Source: Micromonospora inositola | GTDB lineage: Bacteria > Actinomycetota > Actinomycetes > Mycobacteriales > Micromonosporaceae | DNA: 64,000 nucleotides | Assembly (NCBI RefSeq): GCF_900090285.1 | Contig: NZ_LT607754.1 | Span: forward strand, 2,294,001 to 2,358,000 | Direction: 5' to 3' | Shown: positions 8,489 to 21,542 of the stretch, in pieces | Numbering within the stretch: position 1 is the stretch's first letter | Layout: each line of letters begins with the position of its first letter | Translations under genes and position numbers: made by a program | Notes under the pieces: generated by a model | Databases searched by the model: none | What the model was told of the DNA's origin: nothing | The model's input: the letters and a program-made list of their open reading frames with translations, nothing else

Positions 8489-9249
8489 GGAGCAACCTTA
8501 ACGACGACGGTGCCGGCGAACTTGTCATGCAGGCACTGCTGCCAGGGCTTGTCCCAGAGCTGCCAGAACCCGTCGACGTAGTTGAGGAAGGGAACCAGCG
8601 AGCCGGCGACGAACTCGATCAGGTACCGCTTGCCCGCCATGCCCCGGGTCAGCGTCCGCGTCGGGTCGACCGGGACGATCCGGATGTTCATGGCCTTCTT
8701 GCCGAGCGTCTGCCCGGTCCGGTGGGCGTACTCGACGTGGTAGAGCCAGTAGAAGACGAAGAGGACCAGGAGCAGCCCGGCCTCGGCGAGCAGCAGCGGG
8801 ACGATGAAGTCGCTCATCATCCGCGCCGGGTCGGGCTCGGCCATCGTCCCGTCCGGGTTGACCTTCAGCATGTCGGTGAACATGCGGTACCAGATCCAGG
8901 CGAAGAACGGGATGAAGAGCACCATGGCCAGCAGGCTGGCCACGGCGGTGTCGATCAGCCAGGCGAGCAGCCGGTCGGTGAAGCTGGCCAGCGGCTGGCC
9001 GTTCGGCGCCAGCGGCGGAGGCGAATAGCCCGGATGCTGATGGCCGGGGTGCGGGTAGCCCGGGTGCGGGTAGCCCGGGTGCGGCGCCCAGCCGGGGCCG
9101 GGGCCCGGGTAGGCCGGAATCCCGGCGTACGTGGGTGGGACGTGCTGCGCCGGCGGCGCGTACCCCTGCGGGCCGGTGGGCGGCGCGAAGCCGCCGCCCG
9201 CGGGCGGGGGCCCGGCGGGCGGCGGCGGGGTGTTCGGAGGCTGGGTCAC
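8485..9249 (-). CDS. RDD family membrane protein with Pro/Gly/His-rich N-terminus
   Basis: The 254-aa protein has a disordered N-terminal region of about 85 residues, including short HPGY-type repeats (around 9040-9090). The RDD domain follows: SFTDRLLAWLIDTAVASLLAM, a second hydrophobic stretch LLLAEAGLLLVLFVFYWLY, then GQTLGKKAMNIRIV and FLNYVDGFWQLW. It lies 10 bases after hppD and is coupled to the second RDD gene. The two RDD proteins look like paralogous partners and may form a heteromeric membrane complex serving the tyrosine pathway; that is inference from the operon. Confidence 0.85.
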   Translation of the reverse strand: MTQPPNTPPPPAGPPPAGGGFAPPTGPQGYAPPAQHVPPTYAGIPAYPGPGPGWAPHPGYPHPGYPHPGHQHPGYSPPPLAPNGQPLASFTDRLLAWLIDTAVASLLAMVLFIPFFAWIWYRMFTDMLKVNPDGTMAEPDPARMMSDFIVPLLLAEAGLLLVLFVFYWLYHVEYAHRTGQTLGKKAMNIRIVPVDPTRTLTRGMAGKRYLIEFVAGSLVPFLNYVDGFWQLWDKPWQQCLHDKFAGTVVVKVAP

Positions 9250-9259
9250 GCCGACAGTG

Positions 9260-10598
<1,339 letters not shown>

Positions 10599-10620
<22 letters not shown>

Positions 10621-11084
10621 AGCTCGACGAGCTGGACGTGCGGTTGATCGAACTGCTCGCGGCGGATCCGCGGATCGGGGTGCTGGAATGCTCCCGGCGG
10701 CTCGGGGTCGCCCGGGGCACCGTTCAGGCCCGGCTGGACAAGCTGGTCGACCGGGGCGTCATCGGTGGCTTCGGGCCGGACATCTCCCCGGCCGCGATCG
10801 GCTTCGGGGTGACCAGCTTCGTCACCCTGGAGATCAGCCAGCGGCACGGGCACGACCCGGTCACCGCGCACCTGGCGGCCATCCCCGAGGTGCTGGAGGC
10901 GCACACCATCACCGGCTCCAGTGACCTGCTCTGCCGCATCGTGGCCCGCTCGAACACCGACCTCCAGCGCGTGATCGACCAGATCGTCTCGTCCGAGGGC
11001 ATCACCCGCGCCTCCACGATCATCGCCCTGGCCGAGCAGATCCCCTACCGCACCCTTCCCCTGGTCCGCTCGGCCGTGCGCTGA
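10599..11084 (+). CDS. Lrp/AsnC family transcriptional regulator
   Basis: The 161-aa protein has an N-terminal AsnC helix-turn-helix (LDELDVRLIELLAADPRIGVLECSRRLGVARGTVQARLDKL) and a C-terminal RAM ligand-binding domain ending in ITRASTIIALAEQIPYRTLPLV. It diverges from hppD with a 139-bp gap. That position suggests it senses an aromatic amino acid or pathway intermediate and controls the hppD operon. The effector is not evident from sequence. Confidence 0.88.
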
Positions 11085-11207
11085 GGTCCGTTCGGCGCAC
11101 AACACGCCGACGGGCGAAGAAAGCGTGGCGACACGGATACGCGACAACCGGGGAGGGCGGTGATCGTCGTTACCGTGTCCGATGTGGCGAAGGAGAGCGG
11201 CCCGTGC

Positions 11208-12608
11208 GTGAGGTGCTACGTGTTCCTCGCGCTGATCGTGGTCACCATCCTCGCCGCGACCGGGGTGTGGAACCCGTTCCCGACCGTGTGGGACTGGGTC
11301 GACCGGAGCCAGCCGATCTCCGAGCCGGACGTGGTCTGGCAGCAGCGGGTCGGCGGCACCCCGAAGAGCGTCACCATCGCCGGCGACACCGTCATCGTCG
11401 AGCAGCGCACCCGGGTGGAGGCGCGCAGCCTCGCCACCGGCACCCAGCTCTGGGAGCGCAAGGCGGACTGGTCGGCGGTGGCCGGCGGCGACCGGGACCC
11501 GGTCGTCGCCGTGGGCAAGCTGCTGGTCAAGGGGTACGAGCTGCTCGACCCCACCACCGGGGCGGTACGCCGTCGGGACGGCGACGCGGTGGCGGTCTGG
11601 ACGTACCGCAACGCGGTCCTCGACGTCCGCTGCGCCCAGCCCACCGACTGCACCCTGACCGCCTGGGAGCCGCGCGGCACCCGGCCACTCTGGACCGCCT
11701 TCCTGCCCGGCGTGCACAGCGGCCTGCTCGCCGACAACCCGGACCTGCTCGGCTCCCGCCGGCTCACCGCGCCGCGCATCGACGGCGGGGTGGCCGGTCC
11801 GGAGTCCGTCCCGCCGCTGCTCGGCTTCCCGGTCGACGGGCGGGTGCACGTGGTGGACACCGCCACCGGCCGGGTGCTGCAGAACGTCCAGCCCGGCCGG
11901 GAGGAACGGCTGGCGGTGATCGGGGGCCGGCTGCTCCGGATCACCGCCACCTCCCGCGACGGCACCTGCTACTTCACCGTCTCCGCCCGGGACCCGGCCA
12001 CCGCGCAGGAGGTGTGGCGGCGTACCGGGCTGAACCTGCGGACCGCCGACTACGCCGGGTGCGTGCAGCGGGAGGACCCGCAGGGCGCCCGCAACGTGCT
12101 GATCGGAGTCGGCCCGGACGGCCGCGAGGCGGTGCTCGACGGGTACGACGGCCGGCTGCTGCAGGTCGGCGGCGACGGGGAGAAGCTGCTCGCCGTCGAC
12201 GACCGGTACGCGCTGGTGCGCAGCGCCGACAAGCGGTCCATCCTCGGCCGGGAGCTGTCGGTGGACCAGACCCGTTGGACCCGGGCCGCCGGTGGCAAGA
12301 GCGGCGCGGCCCTCACCCCGTACGCGGCGGTGATCGCCGAGGAGAAGCCGTCCGGACTGATCGCGGTCGATCCCCGTACCGGCCGCGAGCTCGCGGTCCT
12401 GCGGACCACGGCCAACGCTCTGGCGGTCGGCCGGAACGGCATGATCATCGGAGAGGGGCGGGAGATCGGGTACGTCCGCTGGGGCGCCGGAACCTCCGTG
12501 CCGCCCCCGCCGGACGAGGGCCCGCTCCCCGGCCCGGACACCGGCCGCACCTGGCAGCCCCCCTCGGACGATGGCAGGTGCGGCCCGAAGCGGGAACTCT
12601 GCGACTGA
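11208..12608 (+). CDS. membrane-anchored PQQ-like beta-propeller protein
   Basis: The 466-aa protein has one N-terminal membrane segment (MRCYVFLALIVVTILAATGVW) and an extracytoplasmic propeller with blades such as VEARSLATGTQLWERKAD, VHVVDTATGRVLQNV and SARDPATAQEVWRRTG. It ends in a Pro-rich tail with a Cys pair. I prefer the GTG at 11208 because AAGGAG lies 12 bases upstream and a TACCGT -10-like box is at 11172-11177. In-frame GTGs at 11160, 11175 and 11184 are alternatives. It resembles the protein at 5.2 kb in design; the function is unknown. Confidence 0.7.
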   Translation: MRCYVFLALIVVTILAATGVWNPFPTVWDWVDRSQPISEPDVVWQQRVGGTPKSVTIAGDTVIVEQRTRVEARSLATGTQLWERKADWSAVAGGDRDPVVAVGKLLVKGYELLDPTTGAVRRRDGDAVAVWTYRNAVLDVRCAQPTDCTLTAWEPRGTRPLWTAFLPGVHSGLLADNPDLLGSRRLTAPRIDGGVAGPESVPPLLGFPVDGRVHVVDTATGRVLQNVQPGREERLAVIGGRLLRITATSRDGTCYFTVSARDPATAQEVWRRTGLNLRTADYAGCVQREDPQGARNVLIGVGPDGREAVLDGYDGRLLQVGGDGEKLLAVDDRYALVRSADKRSILGRELSVDQTRWTRAAGGKSGAALTPYAAVIAEEKPSGLIAVDPRTGRELAVLRTTANALAVGRNGMIIGEGREIGYVRWGAGTSVPPPPDEGPLPGPDTGRTWQPPSDDGRCGPKRELCD

Positions 12609-12692
12609 GCCGACGGCGGCGGGTGAGAGCGGCGTCCCAGGACCACCCGGCGGGTGCCACCGATCGACCGGCCTGCCCTAGGCTTTTCGTCC

Positions 12693-14360
<1,668 letters not shown>

Positions 14361-14373
14361 CCGGCGGACAGCT

Positions 14374-14410
14374 CGAAGCGGCGCCGGGCGGTAAGCCCGG
14401 CGCCGCTTCG
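14374..14410 (+). terminator. terminator 1 after fumA
   Basis: A perfect 16-bp inverted repeat (14374-14389 with 14395-14410) has a 5-base loop and starts 14 bases after the fumA stop. Confidence 0.85.
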
Positions 14411-14433
14411 TCGTCCGGTGCCCATTCGACATC

Positions 14434-14471
14434 GGTGCGCCCGACCGGGTGGCGACCCGGTCGGGCGCACC
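14434..14471 (+). terminator. terminator 2 after fumA
   Basis: A second perfect stem of 17 bp (14434-14450 with 14455-14471) has a GGCG loop. It is extended by CGACATC (14427-14433) against GATGTCG (14482-14488) across a bulge. Two strong hairpins in a row isolate fumA from the regulator gene. Confidence 0.85.
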
Positions 14472-14521
14472 GCCCCCGTCGGATGTCGTCACCGACAACC
14501 CGGCAAGAGTCTCGGCCCCAC

Positions 14522-14550
14522 CGCTGTCGATCCGCTATCACATCGCTATC
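14522..14550 (+). promoter_or_regulatory. three SARP-type heptamer repeats
   Basis: CGCTGTC (14522-14528), CGCTATC (14533-14539) and CGCTATC (14544-14550) are separated by exactly 4 bases each, an 11-bp period. This is the layout of binding sites for AfsR/SARP DNA-binding domains. They lie 74-102 bp upstream of the AfsR-like gene itself, so autoregulation is the simplest reading. Confidence 0.6.
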
Positions 14551-14623
14551 GCCTGCGCGGGGCGATTAGTTACCGGCGGGTTACTCTGCTGGAAGTTCCA
14601 ACAGACGGCGTGCGGGGGCGCAG

Positions 14624-17605
14624 ATGCGGTTCGGGATCCTGGGACCCCTGCGGGTCGGTGGCGGCGAAGCCACCGTCACCGCAGGTCGGGACCGGACCGT
14701 GCTCGCCATGCTGCTGCTGCGCGCCGGTCGGGTGGTCTCGTCGGAGGAGCTCGTCGACGCGGTCTGGGAGGAGCGGCCGCCGGCCACCGCCCGCGCCCAG
14801 CTCCAGATCTGCGTGTCGCGACTGCGAAAGCGCCTCGGCCGCCTCGGCCTGCCGACGGAGATCATCGTCACGGACCCGGTCGGGTACGGGATCCGGCTCG
14901 AGCCGGCTGACCTGGACGCCGAGGTCTTCGCCCGGGGCGTCGACGCGGCCCGGGGCGCGGTCGCCGCCGGTCGACCAACCGAGGCCCGCCGGCACTACCG
15001 GTCCGCGTTGGCCCTGTGGCGGGGCCCGGCGTTGAGCGGGATCGCCAGCCGCAGGGTGCGCCGCCGGGCGCAGACCCTCGACGAGCAGCGCCTCGCCGCG
15101 TTGGAGGAATGCGTCGACGTCGAGCTGCGGCTGCGGCGGGCGGCCGACCTGATCGACGAGCTGACCGAGAGCGTCGAGGCGCACCCGTTGCGGGAGCGGC
15201 TGCGCGGCCAGTTGATGCTGGCCCTCTCGGCGGTCGGCCGGCAGGCCGACGCGCTCGCCGTCTACCGGGAGGGCCGCCGGCTCTACGCCGAGGAGCTGGG
15301 CATCGAGCCCGGCGCGGCGCTCCAGGAGCTGCACCAGCGGGTGCTCGCCGGCGACCTGGCGCTGGCCGGCCCGCAGGAGCAGGCGTTCAGTCCCGTCCGG
15401 GCCCTGCCCCGGGGGATCAGCGACTTCACCGGCCGGCAGGAGACGGTGGCCCGGCTGGTCAAGGAGATCGAGGAGGACGACACCCGGGTCCAGCTCATCG
15501 ACGGCATGGCCGGCAGCGGCAAGACCGCCCTGGCGGTGCACCTGGCGACCGCCCTCGGCGACCGCTACCCGGACGCGCACCTCTTCGTCGACCTGCACGG
15601 GCACAGCGACCGGGAACCGGTGTCGCCGGCCGCGGCCCTGGCCGCCCTGCTGCGCCAGCTCGGCGTGCCCGGCGAGCGCATCCCCGCCGACGTCGACGAG
15701 CGCGCGGCCCTGTGGCGCAGCAAGCTCTCCGGACGACAGGCGATCGTCGTACTCGACAACGCCGGCACCGCCGCCCAGGTCGCGCCGCTGCTGCCCAACG
15801 GCCGTGACTGCCTCACCCTGATCACCAGCCGACGTCGGCTCACCGGCCTGGACGGCGGCAAGCCCTCCTCGCTGTCCGTGCTGGACCCGGAGGAGGCGGT
15901 CGAACTGCTCGCGCGGGTGGTGGGCGACGACCGGGTGGCCGAGGAGCCGGAGGCCGCCGCCGAGGTGGCACGCCGGTGCGGGCACCTGCCGCTGGCGATC
16001 CGGCTGGCCGGCGCGCGGCTCGCCCACCGGCCGCGATGGCAGGTCAGGGACCTGGCCGAGCGGCTCGCAACCGGGCGTGACTCGCTGGCCGAGTTCGCGG
16101 TGGGGGAGCGCTCGGTGGGGCAGGCCTTCGCCCTGTCGTACGCCCAGGTGTCATCTGCGGCGCAGCGGGTCTTCCGGCTGCTCGGCCTGCATCCGCGGGA
16201 GAGCTTCGACAACCGCGTGGCGGCCGCGCTGGCCGACGTCCCACTGTCGGAGGCACAGGATCTCCTGGACGAACTCGTCGACGCGCACCTCGTCGACGAG
16301 CCGGATCCCGGGCGGTTCCGCTTCCACGATCTGATGCGGGAGTACGCCCAGCAGTTGCTCGTGGCCGTTGATCCCGCTCCGCACCGGGCGGCGGCCGTGG
16401 AACAGCTGGTCGACCACCATCTGCAGGTCGCCGCCACCATCTCCGCCGGGATCGAACCCCTGTCCGCCAGGCTCGGCGTTCAACTGCCGCCGCCGGGCCG
16501 GCCCGATCTGGTGCAGGCGTGCCTTCCGGAGGGCATCCGCTGGTTCGACGCGAACCGGGCCACGCTGCCGGCGTTGGTCCGGCTGGCCGCGGCCGAGGGC
16601 CTGCTGTGGCACTGCTGGCAGCTGGCCCGGTCGGCCTGGTTCTACCAGTACCGCGGCGGACACCTCGACGAACTCATCGAGACCCACACCGTGGCCCTGG
16701 GAGCCGCCGAACAGCTCGACAACCCCGACGCGATCGCCACCGTCCGGAACTACCTGTCGTCGGCCTACTTCCGTCTCGGTCGGTACCGCGAGGTGATCGA
16801 GATCATGGAGGTCGCGCTTCACCTGCGACAACGCCTCGGTGACCGGAACGGCGAGGCGGCCGTCCGACGCAACCTCGGCGCCGCCTACGCGGCGGACCGA
16901 CAGTTCGCCCCGGCGATGACCCATCTCGATGCCGCGCTGGCGCTGGTCCGGCAGGCCAACCAGCTGATGACCATCCCTGCGATGCTCAACAACAAGGCGC
17001 TCCTGCTGATCTTCCGTGGTCGGTACGAGGAGGCGCAGGCGATCTCCCGGCGACAGCTGTCGGTCGCTCGCGAGGTGGGTGACATCCGAATGATCTACAG
17101 CGCCATCGGCCATCTGGGCGTCGTACGGGCCCGCCTCGGTGGCCGGCAGGGGGCGCTGCGTTTCCTGCGGCTCGCGCTGCACTTCAAGCGGCAGGAGAGC
17201 AGCCGCTTCGGCGAGGGTGAGCTGCTCAACGAGATCGGCGTCCTGGAACGCGAGGCCTGCCGGCCGGTGCAGGCCGCGGTCCTGCACCGGGAGGCGCTGG
17301 TGGCGATGACCGAGGTCGGCGACCCGATCGGCCAGTACGCCTCGCGCAACCTGCTGGCCAGCGCGCTCCGCGATCAGGGGGACGTGTCCAGTGCGCTCGA
17401 CCTGCACCGCCGGGTGCTCACCGACGCGACCCGGCTGGGCGCCCGTTACGAGCAGGCCCGGGCGCTCGACGGGATCGCCCGGTGCCTGCGGGACACCGAA
17501 CGGGCGGCGGCCCGGTCCCACTGGACGCGGGCGCTGGCCCTGTTCCGACAGGTCGAGTCGCCGGAAGGGGAGGAGGTGGCCCGGCTGCTTGCCGAGGTGG
17601 ACTGA
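14624..17605 (+). CDS. AfsR/SARP family regulator (BTAD, NB-ARC, TPR)
   Basis: The 993-aa protein has an OmpR-like winged helix (about residues 1-95, [20 protein letters not shown]), a BTAD domain to about residue 250 ([19 protein letters not shown]), an NB-ARC ATPase and C-terminal TPRs. Walker A is [15 protein letters not shown] near residue 290 and Walker B is [19 protein letters not shown] is the GLPL-like motif. TPR repeats run from about residue 690. Such proteins are STAND-type activators, often of secondary metabolism, but no biosynthetic cluster is in the window. The gene lies between two fumarase genes. Confidence 0.92.
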   Translation: MRFGILGPLRVGGGEATVTAGRDRTVLAMLLLRAGRVVSSEELVDAVWEERPPATARAQLQICVSRLRKRLGRLGLPTEIIVTDPVGYGIRLEPADLDAEVFARGVDAARGAVAAGRPTEARRHYRSALALWRGPALSGIASRRVRRRAQTLDEQRLAALEECVDVELRLRRAADLIDELTESVEAHPLRERLRGQLMLALSAVGRQADALAVYREGRRLYAEELGIEPGAALQELHQRVLAGDLALAGPQEQAFSPVRALPRGISDFTGRQETVARLVKEIEEDDTRVQLIDGMAGSGKTALAVHLATALGDRYPDAHLFVDLHGHSDREPVSPAAALAALLRQLGVPGERIPADVDERAALWRSKLSGRQAIVVLDNAGTAAQVAPLLPNGRDCLTLITSRRRLTGLDGGKPSSLSVLDPEEAVELLARVVGDDRVAEEPEAAAEVARRCGHLPLAIRLAGARLAHRPRWQVRDLAERLATGRDSLAEFAVGERSVGQAFALSYAQVSSAAQRVFRLLGLHPRESFDNRVAAALADVPLSEAQDLLDELVDAHLVDEPDPGRFRFHDLMREYAQQLLVAVDPAPHRAAAVEQLVDHHLQVAATISAGIEPLSARLGVQLPPPGRPDLVQACLPEGIRWFDANRATLPALVRLAAAEGLLWHCWQLARSAWFYQYRGGHLDELIETHTVALGAAEQLDNPDAIATVRNYLSSAYFRLGRYREVIEIMEVALHLRQRLGDRNGEAAVRRNLGAAYAADRQFAPAMTHLDAALALVRQANQLMTIPAMLNNKALLLIFRGRYEEAQAISRRQLSVAREVGDIRMIYSAIGHLGVVRARLGGRQGALRFLRLALHFKRQESSRFGEGELLNEIGVLEREACRPVQAAVLHREALVAMTEVGDPIGQYASRNLLASALRDQGDVSSALDLHRRVLTDATRLGARYEQARALDGIARCLRDTERAAARSHWTRALALFRQVESPEGEEVARLLAEVD

Positions 17606-17649
17606 GCGATCATCTGCGAGCCCGCGACGGGCGCGGCAGGATGGTACGC

Positions 17650-19050
17650 GTGACGACTCCAGAGGCAGCGGGCTACCGGATCGAACGCGACTCGATGGGC
17701 GAGGTGGAGGTGCCCGCCGAGGCGCTGTGGCGGGCGCAGACCCAGCGCGCGGTGCAGAACTTCCCGATCTCCGGGCGGGGCCTGGAACCGGCCCAGATCA
17801 AGGCGCTGGCCCAGATCAAGGGCGCCGCCGCCCAGCTGAACGGCGAGCTGGGCGTGATCGGCGCGGACGTGGCCGAGGCCATCGCCACCGCCGCCGCGCA
17901 CGTGGCTGCCGGCGGGTACGACGACCAGTTCCCGGTGGACATCTTCCAGACCGGCTCCGGCACCTCGTCCAACATGAACACCAACGAGGTGATCGCCACC
18001 CTGGCCAGCCGGGAGCTGGGTCGCCCCGTGCACCCGAACGACGACGTCAACGCCTCGCAGTCCAGCAACGACGTCTTTCCGACGTCGATCCACCTGGCCG
18101 CCACCCAGTTCGTGGTGGAGGATCTGATCCCCTCGCTCCGGCACCTGGCCGGGGCGCTGGAGGGGAAGGCGGCCGAGTTCGAGACCGTGGTCAAGGCCGG
18201 GCGTACCCACCTGATGGACGCCACCCCGGTCACCCTCGGCCAGGAGCTCGGCGGGTACGCCGCCCAGGTCCGCTACGGCGTCGAGCGGCTGGAGGCGGCG
18301 CTGCCCCGGCTGGCCGAGCTGCCGCTCGGTGGCACCGCTGTGGGCACCGGCATCAACACTCCACTCGGCTTCGCGGCGGCGGTGATCGAGAAGCTGCGCG
18401 CCTCGACCGGCCTGCCGTTGACCGAGGCGCGTAACCACTTCGAGGCGCAGGGCGCCCGGGACGCACTGGTGGAGACCTCCGGCCAGCTGCGCACCGTCGC
18501 CGTCGGGCTGTACAAGATCGCCAACGACATCCGCTGGATGGGCTCCGGCCCCCGCGCCGGGCTGCGCGAGCTGCGCATCCCGGACCTCCAGCCCGGCTCG
18601 TCGATCATGCCGGGCAAGGTGAACCCGGTGGTCGCGGAGGCGATGCGGCAGGTCTGCGCGCAGGTGATCGGCAACGACGCCGCGGTGGCCTTCGCCGGCT
18701 CGCAGGGCGACTTCGAGCTGAACGTGATGCTTCCCGTGATGGGCCGCAACCTGCTGGAATCGATCCGGCTGCTGGCCGCGTCAAGCCGGCTCTTCGCGGA
18801 CCGTCTGGTGGTCGGCCTGGTCGCGGACGCCGAGGTCTGTCTCGCGTACGCGGAGGGCTCGCCGTCGATCGTCACCCCGCTCAACCGCCACCTCGGGTAC
18901 GACGAGGCCGCCTCGATCGCCAAGGAGGCGCTGGCGAAGCAGATCTCCATCCGCGAGGTGGTCATCGCCCGGGGCCACGTCGACTCCGGCAAGCTCTCCG
19001 AGACCCAACTCGACGAGGCCCTCGACCTGCTCCGCATGACCCACCCCTGA
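17650..19050 (+). CDS. fumC: fumarate hydratase class II
   Basis: The 466-aa enzyme is the oxygen-stable, metal-free fumarase of the TCA cycle. Superfamily signatures are present: [16 protein letters not shown], the [15 protein letters not shown] block, and [12 protein letters not shown] with the mobile catalytic serine loop. The C-terminal domain contains [17 protein letters not shown] chose the GTG at 17650 because AGGATGG precedes it by about 5 bases; an in-frame ATG at 17641 is the alternative. The gene follows the AfsR-like gene by 44 bases and may read through from it. Confidence 0.95.
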   Translation: MTTPEAAGYRIERDSMGEVEVPAEALWRAQTQRAVQNFPISGRGLEPAQIKALAQIKGAAAQLNGELGVIGADVAEAIATAAAHVAAGGYDDQFPVDIFQTGSGTSSNMNTNEVIATLASRELGRPVHPNDDVNASQSSNDVFPTSIHLAATQFVVEDLIPSLRHLAGALEGKAAEFETVVKAGRTHLMDATPVTLGQELGGYAAQVRYGVERLEAALPRLAELPLGGTAVGTGINTPLGFAAAVIEKLRASTGLPLTEARNHFEAQGARDALVETSGQLRTVAVGLYKIANDIRWMGSGPRAGLRELRIPDLQPGSSIMPGKVNPVVAEAMRQVCAQVIGNDAAVAFAGSQGDFELNVMLPVMGRNLLESIRLLAASSRLFADRLVVGLVADAEVCLAYAEGSPSIVTPLNRHLGYDEAASIAKEALAKQISIREVVIARGHVDSGKLSETQLDEALDLLRMTHP

Positions 19051-19082
19051 CCACTCCTTGCGTGATCCCGAGTGGATCAGGG
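19045..19082 (+). terminator. hairpin after fumC
   Basis: CCCTGACCAC (19045-19054) pairs with GTGGATCAGGG (19072-19082) with one bulged base, overlapping the fumC stop codon and facing the convergent CGNR gene. Confidence 0.55.
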
Positions 19083-19121
19083 TCGGTTGCGCGCTGCCGA
19101 GCCCACCGCCCTGCCCGATGG

Positions 19122-19667
19122 TCAGGAGCGGGTCGCGGCCTTGCGGGCCCGGTAGGCGCTGACGGCGGCGCGGTTGCCGCAGCCGGCGTCGCAGAACCGG
19201 CGGGACCGGTTCTTGGACAGGTCGACCAGGACGTTGTCGCAGTCCGGGTGGTCGCAGATCCGCAGCCGGCTCAGCTCGCCGCTGCGGATCAGGTCGGCCA
19301 GCGCCATTGCCGCCTCGACCGCCATCCGGGTCGCCAGCGGCGCGTCGCGCGGCACGGCGTGCAGGTGGTACGGCTGGTCGTCGTGCCGGATGAGCTGCGG
19401 CAGGGCGTTCGACTCGCGGAGCAGCCCGTTGACGATCGCCACCACCTCGTCGGGGTCCGCGTGCCAGATCCGGCGCAGTCGGGGGCGGAGGTCGCGGACC
19501 GAGCGCAGCTCCGCCTCGGTGTGTTCGTGCCGGCCGCTCCACGAGTGTGCGGTGAAGAACTCGTCCAGGGCGGTCACGTCGGGCAGCCCGTCCCGGTCGG
19601 GGCCGGCGGTGTTGACCAGCGCCGCCGCGGCGGTCAGGCCACATTCGGTGTCATGAGCGAAGAGCAA
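19122..19667 (-). CDS. CGNR zinc-finger / ABATE-domain regulator
   Basis: The 181-aa protein has an N-terminal ABATE-type domain (LVNTAGPDRDGLPDVTALDEFF) and a C-terminal CGNR zinc finger with CDHPDCDNVLVD and RRFCDAGCGNRAA. Four Cys/His-type ligands and the name-giving CGNR are intact. Such proteins are putative transcription factors. The start is TTG, supported by AGGAG 6 bases upstream. It diverges from the EamA transporter, and the start region overlaps that gene's -35 box, so mutual regulation is plausible. Confidence 0.85.
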   Translation of the reverse strand: MLFAHDTECGLTAAAALVNTAGPDRDGLPDVTALDEFFTAHSWSGRHEHTEAELRSVRDLRPRLRRIWHADPDEVVAIVNGLLRESNALPQLIRHDDQPYHLHAVPRDAPLATRMAVEAAMALADLIRSGELSRLRICDHPDCDNVLVDLSKNRSRRFCDAGCGNRAAVSAYRARKAATRS

Positions 19668-19668
19668 C

Positions 19669-19698
19669 TTGACTCCTGTCAGGGTGCCGGCCTAGCGT
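19669..19698 (+). promoter_or_regulatory. EamA gene promoter
   Basis: TTGACT (19669-19674) and TAGCGT (19693-19698) are separated by 18 bp and form a sigma-70/HrdB-type promoter. The predicted start is near 19705, giving a leader of about 50 bases to the ATG at 19754. The -35 box abuts the TTG start of the divergent CGNR gene. Confidence 0.6.
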
Positions 19699-19753
19699 CA
19701 TGAGCGTAACCCAATTTACCCATGACCGGCCGGCGAGCCCAAGGAGCGTACCG

Positions 19754-20719
19754 ATGCGTGAACGGCCCGGAGTCGGCCTCGGTCTGGCCCTGCTCTCCGC
19801 TCTCACCTTCGCCACCTCGGGCACCTTCGCCCGCCCTCTGATCACCGGCGACTGGTCGGCCGAGGCCGTGGTGGTGGCCCGGGTCGGCATCGCCGCGCTG
19901 GTCCTCGCCGTGCCGGCCCTGCTGGCCCTGCGCGGCCGGTGGGACGTGCTGCGCCGCAACGCCGGCACCGTCGTCGTGTTCGGACTGCTCGGCGTGGCCC
20001 TCGCCCAGGCGTGCTTCTTCAACGCGGTCCGCTACCTGCCGGTCGGCGTCGCGCTGCTGCTGGAATACCTGGGCATCGTCCTGGTGGTCGGCTGGATGTG
20101 GCTGGTCCACGGCCAGCGACCCCGGGCGCTGACCGTGGCGGGATCGGTGACCGCCCTGTGCGGGCTGGTGTTCGTGCTGGACCTGACCGGCGCCAGCCGG
20201 CTCGATCCGGTCGGCGTGCTCTGGGGACTGGGCGCCGGGGTCGGGCTGGCCGGCTACTTCGTGATTGCCGGCCACGTCGACGACCGCCTGCCGTCGGTGG
20301 TGATGGCCAGCGGCGGGATGGCCGTCGGCGCCCTGGTCCTGCTCCTGCTCGGCGCGATCGGGGTGCTGCCGCTGCGGGCCGGCCTCGCCGACGTCAGCTT
20401 CGCCGGGCACCGGATGAGCTGGCTGGTGCCCATCGCCGGCCTGTCGCTGATCGCCGCGGTGGTCGCGTACCTCACCGGGATCGCCGGGGCGCGGCTGCTC
20501 GGGGCGCGGCTGTCGTCGTTCGTCGGGCTGACCGAGGTGATGTTCGCGGTGCTCATCGCCTGGCTGGTGCTGAACGAACTGCCCAGCGTCGTCCAGCTCG
20601 TCGGTGGCGCGCTGATCGTCGCCGGCGTCGCCCTGGTCCGCGTCGACGAGCTGGGCGCGACGCCCGAGCCGGAACGGCCCGGCCACCCGGCCGAGCCGGC
20701 CCTGGCCACCGAGCGGTGA
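19754..20719 (+). CDS. EamA/DMT family transporter
   Basis: The 321-aa inner-membrane protein has about ten hydrophobic segments in two EamA repeats (for example LGLALLSALTFATSGTFARP and GLGAGVGLAGYFVIAGHV). This matches drug/metabolite exporters of the RhtA/YedA type. The ATG at 19754 has AAGGAG 7 bases upstream and is preferred over an ATG at 19700, which would lie at the predicted transcription start. It overlaps the next gene by 4 bases (GTGA). The substrate is unknown. Confidence 0.88.
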   Translation: MRERPGVGLGLALLSALTFATSGTFARPLITGDWSAEAVVVARVGIAALVLAVPALLALRGRWDVLRRNAGTVVVFGLLGVALAQACFFNAVRYLPVGVALLLEYLGIVLVVGWMWLVHGQRPRALTVAGSVTALCGLVFVLDLTGASRLDPVGVLWGLGAGVGLAGYFVIAGHVDDRLPSVVMASGGMAVGALVLLLLGAIGVLPLRAGLADVSFAGHRMSWLVPIAGLSLIAAVVAYLTGIAGARLLGARLSSFVGLTEVMFAVLIAWLVLNELPSVVQLVGGALIVAGVALVRVDELGATPEPERPGHPAEPALATER

Positions 20720-21456
20720 GCACGCCACCACCCCGTCCGGCGGAAGCCGGCGAGCGACCCGCCGGCCCGCCGACCGCCGTCGTCTTCGACGCCGACGAGA
20801 CCCTGCTCGACCTGCGCCCGGCGGTCACCGGCGCGCTGGTCGCCGTACTGGCGGAGATGCGGCGCCGGACCCCGGCGGCGGCCGCGGTCTCCCTCGCGGA
20901 CCTGGAGGCGGACTGGGGTGCCGTCTTCGGCGCGCTCAGCGCCGCGCCCGTGCAGGAGATCCGGCGGGCCGCGCTGGCCCGGTCGCTCGCCCGCGCGGGG
21001 CTCGACGACCACCTGGACGAGCTGGCCGCCCTCTTCTTCGCCCGGCGCTTCGCGCTGACCCGACCGTTCCCCGACGCGCTGCCGGCGCTCGCCGCGCTGC
21101 GGCGGCGCCACCTGCTCGGCTTCGCCACCAACGGCAACAGCCGCGCCGAACGCTGCGGGCTCGCCGGCGAGTTCTCCTTCGAGCTGTACGCGCACCAGAA
21201 CGGCCTGCCGAAGAAGCCCGCGCCGGAGTTCTACGCCGCGGTGGTGGCGGCGGCCGGAATGCCCGCCGACCGGATCGTCTACGTGGGGGACTCGCCGGAA
21301 CACGACGTGGCCGCGCCGCAACGGGCCGGACTGCGGGCGGTCTGGCTCAACCGGCTCGGACTGCCCCGTCCAGCCGGTCTCTCGCCGGACGCCGAGGTGT
21401 CCACCCTGGCCGAACTGCCGGACGCGCTGGTCAAGCTCGAACCGACGAATGCCTGA
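20716..21456 (+). CDS. HAD-superfamily hydrolase
   Basis: The 246-aa protein has all four HAD motifs: FDADETLLDL (nucleophile Asp and general acid), GFATNGNS, KKPAPEFY (motif III Lys) and YVGDSPEHDVAAPQRAG (metal-binding Asp). The helical cap after motif I fits subclass I phosphatases. It is translationally coupled to the EamA gene, suggesting that a phosphorylated compound is dephosphorylated before export, which is inference only. Confidence 0.88.
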   Translation: MSTPPPRPAEAGERPAGPPTAVVFDADETLLDLRPAVTGALVAVLAEMRRRTPAAAAVSLADLEADWGAVFGALSAAPVQEIRRAALARSLARAGLDDHLDELAALFFARRFALTRPFPDALPALAALRRRHLLGFATNGNSRAERCGLAGEFSFELYAHQNGLPKKPAPEFYAAVVAAAGMPADRIVYVGDSPEHDVAAPQRAGLRAVWLNRLGLPRPAGLSPDAEVSTLAELPDALVKLEPTNA

Positions 21457-21542
21457 TCGAGGTCTATTCCGGACGGTTGTCTGGTGTAAACAAGCTTGGT
21501 GTTATGTGATGGCTGCCACGTCCCTCAACGAGAGGATCTGAT

